From contig SCKI01000010.1 in NCBI GenBank assembly GCA_004124295.1, forward strand, positions 1 to 64,000: a DNA stretch of 64,000 nt, given 5' to 3'. Position 1 is the first letter of the stretch; the number at the start of each line of letters is the position of its first letter. The stretch comes from Fidelibacterota bacterium (GTDB taxonomy: Bacteria; Fidelibacterota; Marinisomatia; SCGC-AAA003-L08; TS1B11). The translations under genes were made by a program, and so were the position numbers. The notes below the pieces were generated by a model. It saw nothing but the letters and a program-made list of their open reading frames with translations, did not search any database and was not told the origin of the DNA. Of the stretch, positions 44,546 through 53,491 are shown in pieces.

Positions 44546-45285
44546 TCGCCGACCACCAGACCGAAGCGCTGGTCCTGCGGAGCGTCAACTACTCCGACAG
44601 CTCCCTCATCGTGCGCCTTTTCAGCCGCGATTATGGCAAGATCAGTATCATCGCCAAAGGAGCCCGGCGCTCAAAGGATGGCACCGGCGCACTGCTCCAA
44701 CCGCCGAACCACCTGGCCCTGACTTACCGCCACAAGGACGGCCGCGATTTGCAGACCCTGATTTCCGCCGAATTTGAAGCCCGGTATCCGAACCTCTCTG
44801 CCGATATGGCCCACAGTGCCGCCGCCATGCTGGCCGTAGAAATGCTTGACCGGGCCACCGATGAGGACGATCCCCAGCCGCTGCTGTTCAGGCTCATCAT
44901 TGCCCTGCTGGGGGCCCTCAACGCTCAGCCAAGCGACCCGCTCCTGCTGATGCAGTTTTACCAGCTCCACCTGGCCCGGCAGCTCGGCTTTGCTCCCCAA
45001 CTGGACACCTGCATCCACTGCGGCCGCCCGCTGGTCAGTGCGGTGGTGGAGTTGGTCGCCGGGCACCTGAGCTGCCCCGGCTGCCGGCCTGAGGGCTCGC
45101 GGCAGCTCGACCGGCAGACTTTGGCCTATCTCCGCCAGCTGGAAAGGACCCACATTAACCAACTGGCCGGACCGGGCCAAGCATCCCCTGCCGCGGGCGA
45201 TTATCTGCTGGAGCACCTGTTCAATCATGTCGACGGCATGAGCCGGCTCAAGTCCCTCACCTTCTGGCGGGAGATACAGACCTGA
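44542..45285 (+). CDS. recO: DNA repair protein RecO
   Basis: 247 residues. Helps load RecA on SSB-coated DNA in the RecFOR pathway. N-terminal OB fold (TEALVLRSVNYSDSSLIVRL, FSRDYGKISIIAKGARRSK), helical middle (LEML-like AAAMLAVEMLDRATDEDDPQ) and a C-terminal zinc site with CIHCG and CPGC. It starts within the stop of the amidohydrolase gene (ATGA) and ends one base into the start of the next gene, so the three are translationally coupled. Confidence 0.95.
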   Translation: MIADHQTEALVLRSVNYSDSSLIVRLFSRDYGKISIIAKGARRSKDGTGALLQPPNHLALTYRHKDGRDLQTLISAEFEARYPNLSADMAHSAAAMLAVEMLDRATDEDDPQPLLFRLIIALLGALNAQPSDPLLLMQFYQLHLARQLGFAPQLDTCIHCGRPLVSAVVELVAGHLSCPGCRPEGSRQLDRQTLAYLRQLERTHINQLAGPGQASPAAGDYLLEHLFNHVDGMSRLKSLTFWREIQT

Positions 45286-46088
45286 TGGCGGAACCGGGCA
45301 GCAAGATTTCCGATCGGGTCATCATGACCGGCTCAGGACCCATCGGCTGCTATCTGATCCACGGCCTCACCGGCTCGACCTACGAGCTGCAGGGGCTGGC
45401 GGACTACCTGGCGCAGGCCGGCTACCGGGTCCAGGCCCGCCCCCTGCCCGGGCACGGCACCACCGTGGAGGAGCTGCAACTGGTGCGGGCCGATGACTGG
45501 CTTGTGGATATTGAATTCCACTTCACCGAGATGCTGCTCGATGGTGAGGCCGCTTTTGTCATCGGCCTGAGTATGGGCGCCGGATTGGCCCTCCATCTGG
45601 CGGCGCTGCTGCCGGTGGCCGGGGTCGTGGCCATCTCTCCGTTCCTGCGGCCGGGCACGGTACGCTTCCCCTGGCTGCTGCCGCTGGCGGCCCCGTTCAT
45701 CGACACGATCCCGAAAAGCCGCATTTACAAGGGCCGCAACCCTGCCGACCATCCCTATTACGGGTATGACCGGTACCCGATCCGGACGTTGCGGGAGCTG
45801 GTGTTGCTGAATAGGAAAATCCGCGGAGAACTGGCTGAGGTCCGTGCGCCGCTGCTGGTGCTGCACTCCACCGCTGATATCACCGCCGACATCAGCAATG
45901 CCCATTTTGTCATGGCTGCCGTGGCCTCGGAGGACAAGGAGCTGGTTGTCTTCGAAAAAGGGGGCCACATCCTGCCCGACAGTACTGAAAAAGAGGCCGT
46001 GTGGGAAACCATCGGCCGCTTCATCGCCGCCCACCTGCCCGATTTTGAGACCGCAGAAGATGCGCTACCAATATACGAGCCCCGGTAG
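45285..46088 (+). CDS. Alpha/beta-hydrolase, carboxylesterase (Est30-like)
   Basis: 267 residues. GCYLIHGLTGSTYELQGLAD gives the oxyanion region, RPLPGHGTTVEELQ the following strand, FVIGLSMGAGLALHLA the nucleophile elbow (GLSMG), LLVLHSTADITADISNA the acid (Asp) and VFEKGGHILPDSTEK the catalytic His. This order matches monoacylglycerol lipase/carboxylesterase Est30-like enzymes that hydrolyse small esters. No signal peptide. Start codon overlaps the recO stop; the rhomboid gene begins 29 bp before its end. Confidence 0.9.
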   Translation: MAEPGSKISDRVIMTGSGPIGCYLIHGLTGSTYELQGLADYLAQAGYRVQARPLPGHGTTVEELQLVRADDWLVDIEFHFTEMLLDGEAAFVIGLSMGAGLALHLAALLPVAGVVAISPFLRPGTVRFPWLLPLAAPFIDTIPKSRIYKGRNPADHPYYGYDRYPIRTLRELVLLNRKIRGELAEVRAPLLVLHSTADITADISNAHFVMAAVASEDKELVVFEKGGHILPDSTEKEAVWETIGRFIAAHLPDFETAEDALPIYEPR

Positions 46089-46899
46089 TTACGACCTGTT
46101 CGGCTGGGGCCGCCCGCGCCCCGACACCATCCGCACCCTGCTGGTCCTCAACATCGGTATCTGGTTGCTGCTGAGTCTGTCGGCCACTGCGCAATACTTT
46201 TTCCCGCTGCTGGGCCTGGTGCCGGCCTACGTCTGGGGCAAGGCGATGATCTGGCAGCCCCTTACATACATGTTCCTGCATGCCGGATTTTGGCATGTGG
46301 GCATGAACATGCTGGTGCTGTGGATGTTCGGCTCGGAGCTGGAACGGGAATGGGGCGGTCCAGGCTTCCTGCGGTTTTATCTCATCACCGGAGCCGGGGC
46401 CGGCCTGGTGACCGTCCTGTTCAACCTCAATTCGACCGTTCCGGTGGTGGGCGCCAGCGGGGCCATCTATGGTGTTCTGCTGGCTTACGGGCTGGCTTAT
46501 CCCAACCGGGAGATATACCTCTATTTCATGTTTCCTGTGAAGGTGAAGTATTTCGTCGGCGTCCTGGCGCTGATTGCCTTCTTCGCCTCCCTGCAGCCCG
46601 GCGCATCCACGGTCAGCCACTTGACGCACCTGTCGGGTATGGGTATCGCCTGGGTCTACCTGCGGTCGGGATGGGGCCGGGGCTGGCTCAATTTGAGCCA
46701 GCAGGTTAAGGTCCTGCGGCAGGGCCTTAAGGAGCGCAACGTCGCCCGGCAGCAGCAGGCTGAGGACAGCGTCAGGGAAGAGGTAGACAAGATTCTGGAC
46801 AAGATCAATGCCGAGGGCTACTCCAGCCTGACCGATGAGGAACAGAAAGCCTTGTATCGGGCTTCGGTCCGTTTTTCCAAAAAATCCGACCGGAACTGA
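46060..46899 (+). CDS. Rhomboid-family intramembrane serine protease
   Basis: 279 residues from the ATG at 46060 (MRYQYTSPGSYDLFGWGRPR); the frame is open farther upstream but overlaps the esterase. Six membrane helices. MFLHAGFWHVGMNMLVLWMF is the oxyanion/HxxxN helix, VVGASGAIYGVLLAYGLAYP carries the catalytic Ser (GASG), and STVSHLTHLSGMGIAWVYLR the catalytic His. A soluble charged tail of ~75 residues follows (QQQAEDSVREEVDKILDKIN, EGYSSLTDEEQKALYRASVR), the 'DxILdKI...G..sLt..Er..L..aS' module seen in many such rhomboids. Cleaves membrane-protein segments. Confidence 0.93.
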   Translation: MRYQYTSPGSYDLFGWGRPRPDTIRTLLVLNIGIWLLLSLSATAQYFFPLLGLVPAYVWGKAMIWQPLTYMFLHAGFWHVGMNMLVLWMFGSELEREWGGPGFLRFYLITGAGAGLVTVLFNLNSTVPVVGASGAIYGVLLAYGLAYPNREIYLYFMFPVKVKYFVGVLALIAFFASLQPGASTVSHLTHLSGMGIAWVYLRSGWGRGWLNLSQQVKVLRQGLKERNVARQQQAEDSVREEVDKILDKINAEGYSSLTDEEQKALYRASVRFSKKSDRN

Positions 46900-46941
46900 A
46901 CGGCTGGACCGGGGGTCAGCCCCAGGGGTCAGCCGCAGGAT

Positions 46942-47406
46942 TCAACGCTGAATCCCGGCCACGGCCAGGCGGTCGGCGCGCTCGTTCTCCGGGTGGCCCG
47001 AGTGTCCCCGGATCCAGTGAAAGGTTACCTGGTGGGTCGCCAGCAGGGGAATGAGCCGTTCCCACAGGTCCCGGTTAAGCACCGGCTTGCCGGTACCCCT
47101 GGCCGCCGCCTTGCGCCAGCCCCGGGCCTGCCAGTTATCCAGCCAGCCTTTATTGATTGCATCGACCACATAGCGTGAATCGGAGTGTACCGCCACCCCG
47201 CAAGGCCGGCTGAGAGCCTGCAGCCCTTCGATAACGGCGATGAGTTCCATGCGGTTATTGGTGGTATCGGGAGCGCTGCCGGAGAGCTCCTTCTCCGTGC
47301 CGCCGTAGCGCAGGATGGCCCCCCAGCCGCCGGGACCGGGATTGCCCGAGCAGGCGCCATCGGTGAACAGCTCCACATCAGCAGCGGTGGGCGCCAAAGA
47401 GGTCAT
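46942..47406 (-). CDS. rnhA: Ribonuclease HI
   Basis: 154 residues. Degrades RNA in RNA-DNA hybrids. Catalytic acids in order: [20 protein letters not shown] (Asp), [18 protein letters not shown] (Glu), [20 protein letters not shown] (Asp) and [21 protein letters not shown] (His and last Asp). The basic handle region ([17 protein letters not shown]) is present. Its ATG overlaps the stop of the membrane-protein gene upstream by 4 bp, so they share a transcript. Confidence 0.97.
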   Translation of the reverse strand: MTSLAPTAADVELFTDGACSGNPGPGGWGAILRYGGTEKELSGSAPDTTNNRMELIAVIEGLQALSRPCGVAVHSDSRYVVDAINKGWLDNWQARGWRKAAARGTGKPVLNRDLWERLIPLLATHQVTFHWIRGHSGHPENERADRLAVAGIQR

Positions 47407-48137
47407 CCGGCAGCGGGAGCCGCCCGGTTACCGGCCCGCCGGCGGATGTTGAACCAATAGCCGAGCCAGATCAGAATGATACCGAAAAACTCGCCTATAT
47501 AGAGCAGTTCGGTATACCCCAGCCGGCTGGCCATACCACCGATGCCGGGCAGGGTTGCGCCGACAGCAATGAAGACATTACCGAAAAAGCGGTCCCGGGC
47601 CAGGTCCGCGCCCTGCCCGCCCCCTTTGGCAGCCCGGTTGAAGCGCACGGCCGAAAGGATGGCGCCGCCGATGAGAAAAGTGACCGCATAGGTGTTGATG
47701 AAGGGCGAAAGATAGCGGATCCATTGCCAGCCCAGCGCCCGGCCGGTGGGCAGGGCCAGTTCCAGCACTTCGGCGTTGAGCGGGCTGAGCATCACCAGTA
47801 CCGCCGGAATGGTGATAGCTGTCACCAGCGCCCAGGTGAGGCGGCGGGCGGTGCGCTCCTTCAGCAGCAGCCAGACAGTGCCCTGGGCCAGAGGGGCGCC
47901 CCCCATGAGTGCGCCGACGATATACCAGAATTTGAAGATCACCGGATTCTGCCCCAGCAGGGTGATGTAGCTCTCGGCGAAAGTACCCATGCCGTATACC
48001 AGCACGCCGCCGGTCCACCAAAGGAGATGATTTCCGCTGCGCCCCCGGAGCAGATATCGCTGGTAGATGGTCCAGGCAAATATGATGCTCAGCAGCGTCG
48101 TGGCGATGGGGAGATAGTGGGACAGGGGCAAGGTCAT
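47403..48137 (-). CDS. Seven-helix membrane protein, unknown function
   Basis: 244 residues with about seven hydrophobic helices: [118 protein letters not shown] and [19 protein letters not shown]. The even spacing and short loops resemble 7-TM histidine-kinase N-terminal modules, but there is no kinase part. Ends with a short basic tail. Coupled to rnhA. Function unknown. Confidence 0.8.
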   Translation of the reverse strand: MTLPLSHYLPIATTLLSIIFAWTIYQRYLLRGRSGNHLLWWTGGVLVYGMGTFAESYITLLGQNPVIFKFWYIVGALMGGAPLAQGTVWLLLKERTARRLTWALVTAITIPAVLVMLSPLNAEVLELALPTGRALGWQWIRYLSPFINTYAVTFLIGGAILSAVRFNRAAKGGGQGADLARDRFFGNVFIAVGATLPGIGGMASRLGYTELLYIGEFFGIILIWLGYWFNIRRRAGNRAAPAAG

Positions 48138-48197
48138 GGGCTAGGGGGTCTCCTTCCGGGGCGTCTGGGGACCGGGAAATTTATTGCCGCGCCGGGT

Positions 48198-49145
48198 TCA
48201 AAGGGCGGCGTAATCGATGCGCACCAACCCGTCATTCCAGCTGTTGAAGCGCAATTTGAAGATCTTGCCCCCTGCCTCAATGATGTAAACATAATCGGGC
48301 TGGGGAACAGTGACGCTGTCCGGCCCGGCCATATCAAACACCTGGAACGGCCGCCCATAGCCGAAGGGATGGCTGCCACCTGATTCATCCAGCCAGTTAA
48401 CGTTACCCGGAACCTCGAGAACATCAGCCCAGCGCCGGGCCGTGACCACCGCCATCCTGGTGCCGTTGGCATAGTTGGTGATGACGCTGGGCCAGGCCAC
48501 GAGGGCGCCCAGGCTATCGACGTACACCGCTTCGGTGGTCAGACCGAGATGCCAATCGGCGGCGCTGAGGGTATCGCCGGAGTCGAAGTCGTAATGCGCC
48601 GGTTGCGCGGTGGAGTAGGGCACGGTCCGGTTCACCACCACGCCCGCGCTGCCCGGGCTCGGCTCAAAGGCATAGCGGATGGTGAAGGCGTTGGTGTCGG
48701 CGACGGTGACCTGGAATTTCACCACAGCGTAACCCCCCAGCAGCAGGAAGTAGAAGGTATCGCTGCTGAGAATAGAGAAATGGTTGCCGGGATCGACGGT
48801 AGCCGGGTCCATCCAGCTGCTGCCGATAACCGGCGTGTCGCCGTCAAACTGGACAGTCGCCGTGGGATCGAGAACCCCGCTGTCGAAGCCACCCCCTGCC
48901 TCTACCACCACCCCCACCCCGGCGGCGGAGTTGAGGGCCACCGAATAAAACAGGTCGATCCGGCTGAAGGTGACGTCGGGCAAGTTGGTGACCCCCTCCC
49001 GGCCGGTGAGGGAAAAGTAGTACGGTCCCAGGTTGATGTCGGGGGTCTCCAGCTTGCGCACCTCCGGCGGACTGCCGCAAGCCAGGCCGGCCAGCAGGAG
49101 CGCCCCGGCCAGGGCCGATAAATGGTTATGTCGGCGGTTGCGCAT
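48198..49145 (-). CDS. HmuY-like lipoprotein
   Basis: 315 residues. Lipobox LAGLAC (Cys23) after a typical signal. The C-terminal half carries the HmuY-type pattern: AHYDFDSGDTLSAADWHLGL (the 'YfdlstG..v...dWDlaf' motif) and, at the end, DYVYIIEAGGKIFKLRFNSW ('vyvvrt..GkyaKLrf.sy'). In Bacteroidota, HmuY binds haem at the cell surface and works with a TonB receptor; no receptor gene lies nearby. An N-terminal beta domain (residues ~30-150, LYFSLTG-like) is extra. Haem binding is not proven by sequence. Confidence 0.65.
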   Translation of the reverse strand: MRNRRHNHLSALAGALLLAGLACGSPPEVRKLETPDINLGPYYFSLTGREGVTNLPDVTFSRIDLFYSVALNSAAGVGVVVEAGGGFDSGVLDPTATVQFDGDTPVIGSSWMDPATVDPGNHFSILSSDTFYFLLLGGYAVVKFQVTVADTNAFTIRYAFEPSPGSAGVVVNRTVPYSTAQPAHYDFDSGDTLSAADWHLGLTTEAVYVDSLGALVAWPSVITNYANGTRMAVVTARRWADVLEVPGNVNWLDESGGSHPFGYGRPFQVFDMAGPDSVTVPQPDYVYIIEAGGKIFKLRFNSWNDGLVRIDYAAL

Positions 49146-49436
49146 GAGGGCGGAAATTAATGCGCCGGGGAGCCGGTTGGCAGTAGCAGGTGGCCGGTTG
49201 CAGTAGGGAAGAATGAACCGTCATGCCTGCCCTGAGGCTCTCGAAGAGCCCGCCAGGAAAATCATTCATTTAACAACAGAGGCACAGATGACACGGAGAA
49301 TCAGTTGTCAGTATCAGGTGGCAGCGGCAGTAGCGACTGTCTGGCTCTGTGCACTCTCACATTCTCTGTGGTCCGGTCATAAACAGCCAGGGCGCCTTGG
49401 CAGTCCGTCTTCCTCTGTCTCTTCAATTTCCATTTT
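49146..49436. other. Intergenic stretch with dispersed repeat
   Basis: Holds a run resembling the widespread 'acagaggcacagatgacacg' type intergenic sequence (49274-49297) joined to a GGCAGT-type repeat (49301-49340). No gene supported. Confidence 0.45.
49301..49340 (+). repeat. GGCAGT-type dispersed repeat, copy 2
   Basis: Reads TCAGTTGTCAGTATCAGGTG then GCAGCGGCAGTAGCGACTGT, a diverged form of the copies at 5864 and 50217. Confidence 0.5.
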
Positions 49437-50093
49437 TCATTTAACAATTTGCAATTCTTCCTTCTCCGGCACTTTCTCCCGCAGCAGCCCCCGGCCGTGC
49501 TCGTACACATCGGCGATCTCCGCGGCGTGCTCCACCGCAAAGCCGTCGTTCACCAGCAGCCAGTGGAGGTCATCCCGGCTGATCTGCAGGTTGTGGGCCG
49601 AGCAGTGGCGGATGAAGCGATAGAACCGCCGCCAGTCGGCTGCAGTGAGGCCGCTCTTATGGGCCTGGCCGGTGAAGGTCTCCATCAGCCCTCGGGCCAT
49701 GGCCGGCAGGTGGGGCGTCATATCCGCCTTTGAGGGGATGTGCAGCTTGCGCTTGGAGCCGTGGCGGTGGTTGTACTGGCGCAGGATGGGGAGGAACAGG
49801 TCCCGGGCGGCGGCCACGTAGGTCTCGTAGGTGGGGGGCTCGGGATTCCAGCGGGCGGCGGCCACCGTCAGCGCTACCCGGTCGTGCACCTGCAGGTTGG
49901 CCGCCAGGCGGCCCTGCAGCTCCCGGTGCTGGGTCACCTGGAGGGGCCGGATGATGAGCCGGGTCGAATCGCCGTCAGGGCCCAGGTCGATGAGGTACTC
50001 GCCCAGGTCGGCGGCGGCGGCCTCCATGCGGCGCAGGAACTGCTCCGGCGCGAGGTCCGTCTTGATGCTGATGTTGGGGAGACGATCTCTCAC
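49437..50093 (-). CDS. Unrecognised soluble protein
   Basis: 218 residues. Begins MRDRLPNISIKTDLAPEQFL, then an alpha/beta part (YLIDLGPDGDSTRLIIRPLQ), a helical segment with basic patches (ILRQYNHRHGSKRKLHIPSK) and helical C-terminus (DWRRFYRFIRHCSAHNLQIS, LLVNDGFAVEHAAEIADVYE). No signal, membrane helix or catalytic motif recognised. Composition and codon use agree with a real gene. It ends next to a dispersed repeat and starts 161 bp downstream of the DnaJ-type gene on the same strand. Confidence 0.7.
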   Translation of the reverse strand: MRDRLPNISIKTDLAPEQFLRRMEAAAADLGEYLIDLGPDGDSTRLIIRPLQVTQHRELQGRLAANLQVHDRVALTVAAARWNPEPPTYETYVAAARDLFLPILRQYNHRHGSKRKLHIPSKADMTPHLPAMARGLMETFTGQAHKSGLTAADWRRFYRFIRHCSAHNLQISRDDLHWLLVNDGFAVEHAAEIADVYEHGRGLLREKVPEKEELQIVK

Positions 50094-50216
50094 CCGCTAC
50101 CTCATGTGTGCCGTATGGCCGGCCGGGAAATTCAGGGCGAAATCAATCCTGCCGCCAGCCTGCCCTCGTTCTGCCCATCCACGTGACTGCCTTCATCAAT
50201 CTTCAATTATCCTTGC

Positions 50217-50250
50217 CGCCAACTGCCACAGCCACTGCCACCGCCAACTG
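50217..50250 (-). repeat. GGCAGT-type dispersed repeat, copy 3
   Basis: On the reverse strand reads CAGTTGGCGGTGGCAGTGGC and TGTGGCAGTTGGCGGC. It lies directly beyond the stop codon of the gene at 50255. Confidence 0.6.
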
Positions 50251-50254
50251 ATTT

Positions 50255-50983
50255 CTACTCCCAGCCCCGCTCTTCCTTGATATGTGCGTAGGCGTCATTG
50301 ATGGACTTGAATTTTTCTTCGGCCACGACCCCGAAATCTTCTCCCAGGTGGGCCACCTTGTCCGGATGGTATTTGTTGGCCATCTTGCGGTAGGCTTTCT
50401 TCACTTCCTCCCGGCTGGCCTCCGGATCGACTTCCAGAACGCGGTAGGGCGCGCCCGAGTCCCGCATGAACATGGCCTGGATCGATTTAAAATCGGCGGA
50501 AGAGATACCCAGGTAGCCGCTGATGATGCCGATAACTTCCATTTCCGATGGGTCGATGTTGCGGTCGGCCTGGGCCAGCCCGAAGAGGACATGCACCATC
50601 TCCAGCCGGGCCGGATGGTCCATGTGGCGCTTGATCTGGGCACAGACATCCCGCAGGGGGTAGTCCTGATCCAGAATATCCTTGAACAGCACCATCAGGT
50701 CCTGGCTGTGCTCGGTGCCGAAGGTCTGCACCAAGAACTTTTTGACGAAGTCGAGCTCCGACTTGAGCAGCTTTTCGTCGGCCTTCATCACGGCCGCCAG
50801 CAGCACCATCATGGAGACGCCGAAGTCGCCGGGGCGGGTCCGGGGATAATGGGCGTCTTTGCGGTAGTAGCCGGAGCTGCGGTTATCGCTCATGCTGCCC
50901 AGAGCAAACCCCATGATGCCGCCCAGCGGACCGAATATGGACCAGCCCAATCCGCCCCACAGCCATTTTTCCCAACCGGCCAA
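50255..50983 (-). CDS. DjlA-like TerB/DnaJ co-chaperone
   Basis: 242 residues. The N-terminus has a Gly-rich hydrophobic stretch ([20 protein letters not shown]) that may sit on the membrane. The middle is a TerB-like helical domain ([20 protein letters not shown] ... [20 protein letters not shown]). The C-terminus is a J domain ([37 protein letters not shown]) with the HPD triad that stimulates Hsp70 ATPase. This order equals E. coli DjlA. The DnaK partner is not in the window. Confidence 0.92.
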   Translation of the reverse strand: MAGWEKWLWGGLGWSIFGPLGGIMGFALGSMSDNRSSGYYRKDAHYPRTRPGDFGVSMMVLLAAVMKADEKLLKSELDFVKKFLVQTFGTEHSQDLMVLFKDILDQDYPLRDVCAQIKRHMDHPARLEMVHVLFGLAQADRNIDPSEMEVIGIISGYLGISSADFKSIQAMFMRDSGAPYRVLEVDPEASREEVKKAYRKMANKYHPDKVAHLGEDFGVVAEEKFKSINDAYAHIKEERGWE

Positions 50984-51146
50984 GATTCACTCCCTCGCGT
51001 GTGTCCCGCCGGTGCGGAATCTCTCCGGCCGACGAGAAAGGTTGAGAGAACTTAGGACTAGCGCCTTACGGCAACAAGCACTCAAAGCGGCTGCCGGTCC
51101 CTCCGGCCCGCTCCCGGGCGCTTCGTTGGCCTAAATTCCCGGCCTT

Positions 51147-52601
51147 ATGAGCGCTGCCTGGATCGCCTTTCTGCTCTACGCCGCGCTGGCCATTGGTCTG
51201 GGCTGGCGAGTACAGCGCCGGGCCGCCGACCCGGCCACCTACTGGACCGCCGGCCGGCAGCTGCCCGGGAGCGCCGTCGGCCTCTCCATCTCCGCCGGGT
51301 TCATGTCGGTCTCCTGGTCGTGCGTATACGCGGTGCAGCTGTTCTACTGGTACGGCCTGGGGGCGCTGTGGCTGATCACGATCCCCTGGCTGCTCTCCCT
51401 GTGGGGTATCTACCTGCTGGCCAAGCGCTATCACGCCCTGCCGGCCTTCAGCCAGCCTGAAATGGTGGGCCAGCGGTTCGGACCGGGCGCCCGGAAGGCA
51501 GTGGCCCTCTCGCTGGCCCTGGTGTTTCTGGTCTGGGGCGGGGCCGAGATGTACGTGGCGGCCACCCTGCTCGCGCCCGGCCTGGGCATTCCGGTGCCGG
51601 CGCTGATTATCATCATCGGCCTGATCGTGGGCCTTTATTCTGCGCTGGGGGGCTTCGGGGCTGTGGTGGCCACCGACAAAATGCAGTACGTCCTGGTGGG
51701 CCTTTACATCCTGGCCATGGGCTGGCTGGCTTTGCAGGGGATCAGGCAGCTGCCGGACGGCTGGCCCGAGGTCCACATCGCCGCCGCCAAATCGGGCCAG
51801 AGCTGGGCGAGCCTGATGTCGCCGGGCCTGGCGGTTATTGCCCTGACGTTTATCGGCTATCTCCCGGGCTGGATATTCGAAACCGACCTGTGGCTGCGGG
51901 TGCAGGCCGCCCGCGATGTGCGGGCCGCCCGGCGCGGTGTGGTCATTGCCGGCGTCAGCGCGCTGCTGTTCGTGGGCCTGCTGCCGCTGGTCATCGGCAT
52001 CGCCGCCCTGGGGCTGTTTCCCCTGGAGGGGGGCGTCATGCCGCCCATTGCCGGGACCGAAGGCGATGCCATCTTCGCCGCGCTGGTGACCCGCTATGCG
52101 CCGGCCTGGCTGGCGGTGCTGGTGGCCGTCGGGCTGGTGGCGGCAGCCATGAGCACCATCGATACGTGCGTGAACGTGATGGCCCTGAGCATCGGCTACG
52201 ATCTGCTAAACAAGGGCCCGGCTGCGGCCAGCGGCGCCCGCTCCCGCTGGGCGACAATCGCGGCGACCGCCGGCACCCTGTTGTTCGCCCTCAATACCCA
52301 ATCGTTGTGGGACATTTTCTACCTCTCCTCGGGTATCCTTACGGCGGCGGTGGCATTCCCGGTGGCGGCCATCTTTATCCCGAAGGTGCGCGAGCGCGGG
52401 GTGGCGGCGTCGTCGCTGGCCGGGCTGGGCGGCATCCTGCTGGCCTACTTTCTGGAGACCTACGGCCCCCTCAAAGGGTGGGAACCGGCCTGGCTCGCAG
52501 AAACCGGACTCGGCTTTATCCTGTGGGGCATCCTGGCGGCCGCGGCGGGCTATCTGGCCGGAAGCCGAAGGGCTGCCGCGGGGCGGGACCAGGAAGCATG
52601 A
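51147..52601 (+). CDS. Sodium:solute symporter family transporter
   Basis: 484 residues and about 13 membrane helices. YWTAGRQLPGSAVGLSISAG is the 'f.aGR......g.s..as..S' start of the SSS family; FGPGARKAVALSLALVFLVW, YSALGGFGAVVATDKMQYVL (the 'y...GG..aVv.TD..Q' signature) and VAAAMSTIDTCVNVMALSIG ('aA.mSt.ds.ln..s...') follow. It imports a solute with Na+; the substrate cannot be told. Its stop overlaps the start of an EamA transporter gene, making a two-gene operon. Confidence 0.93.
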   Translation: MSAAWIAFLLYAALAIGLGWRVQRRAADPATYWTAGRQLPGSAVGLSISAGFMSVSWSCVYAVQLFYWYGLGALWLITIPWLLSLWGIYLLAKRYHALPAFSQPEMVGQRFGPGARKAVALSLALVFLVWGGAEMYVAATLLAPGLGIPVPALIIIIGLIVGLYSALGGFGAVVATDKMQYVLVGLYILAMGWLALQGIRQLPDGWPEVHIAAAKSGQSWASLMSPGLAVIALTFIGYLPGWIFETDLWLRVQAARDVRAARRGVVIAGVSALLFVGLLPLVIGIAALGLFPLEGGVMPPIAGTEGDAIFAALVTRYAPAWLAVLVAVGLVAAAMSTIDTCVNVMALSIGYDLLNKGPAAASGARSRWATIAATAGTLLFALNTQSLWDIFYLSSGILTAAVAFPVAAIFIPKVRERGVAASSLAGLGGILLAYFLETYGPLKGWEPAWLAETGLGFILWGILAAAAGYLAGSRRAAAGRDQEA

Positions 52602-53491
52602 TGGCCCGGCGGCCCTATCTGCCCGATCTGGTGCTGCTGCTGGCGGCTCTCGTCTGGGGCGCCACTTTCAGCGTGGTCAAGCAGGCCCTGGACCACACGA
52701 CCCCGTTCACCTTCATGACCCTCCGTTTCGGACTGGCCCTGCTGGTCATCACCCCCCTGCTGATCGCCCGGGGCCGGAAGCCGGGCCGCAGGGAGCTGTG
52801 GGGCGGGATACTGACCGGCCTGGCCCTGTTCTTCGGCTTCTCCTTCCAGACCTGGGGACTGGTCTATACCACGGCCAGCCGCTCCGCCTTTATCACCGGC
52901 TTAAATGTTGTGCTGGTGCCTTTCCTGCTATGGGGTTTGGGCCAACGGAAAATCGGCCTGCGGCGCTGGCTGGCAGCCGCCCTGGCCACCGCGGGGCTCT
53001 ACCTGCTGCTGGACCCGGCGGCCGGTGTGGCCGTCAACCGGGGAGATCTGCTGACCCTGCTGTGCGCCGTTGCCTTTGCCGGCCAGATTATCCTTTTGGG
53101 CATCTACGCCCCCAACACCGATACCCTGGGATATTTCTGGGTGCAGGTTGTCACGGTGACCCTGCTGGCTCTCGGGGCCGCTGCCGGCAGCGGAGCGCTG
53201 AGCCTTGAACCGGCGGCGGCACTCTGGTGGGGGCTGGCCATCACCGGCCTGCTGGGGACGGCAGCCGCTTTCCTGGGAATGACCTGGGCCCAGCGCCACG
53301 TATCACCCACCCGGACGGCCCTGCTGCTGGCCACCGAGCCGTTGTTCGGAGCCCTTTTTGCGGTATGGATCGCGGGAGAATTCCTGGGCCCTATCGCCTG
53401 GCTGGGAGGACTGCTTATTGTGGGTGCGGTGGTCTGGTCCGAGCTGAGCGGAAAGGCTAACCCGGCGGCAGCTGATCCAGAAAGCGGCTGA
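52598..53491 (+). CDS. EamA/DMT-superfamily transporter
   Basis: 297 residues from the ATG at 52598, overlapping the symporter stop by 4 bp. Ten membrane helices in two EamA repeats: LLLLAALVWGATFSVVKQAL, LRFGLALLVITPLLIA, TTASRSAFITGLNVVLVPFL in the first; LLTLLCAVAFAGQIILLGIY and SPTRTALLLATEPLFGALFA in the second. Typical drug/metabolite exporter. Its 3' end overlaps the 3' end of the convergent AroQ-like gene by 35 bp. Confidence 0.92.
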   Translation: MMARRPYLPDLVLLLAALVWGATFSVVKQALDHTTPFTFMTLRFGLALLVITPLLIARGRKPGRRELWGGILTGLALFFGFSFQTWGLVYTTASRSAFITGLNVVLVPFLLWGLGQRKIGLRRWLAAALATAGLYLLLDPAAGVAVNRGDLLTLLCAVAFAGQIILLGIYAPNTDTLGYFWVQVVTVTLLALGAAAGSGALSLEPAAALWWGLAITGLLGTAAAFLGMTWAQRHVSPTRTALLLATEPLFGALFAVWIAGEFLGPIAWLGGLLIVGAVVWSELSGKANPAAADPESG

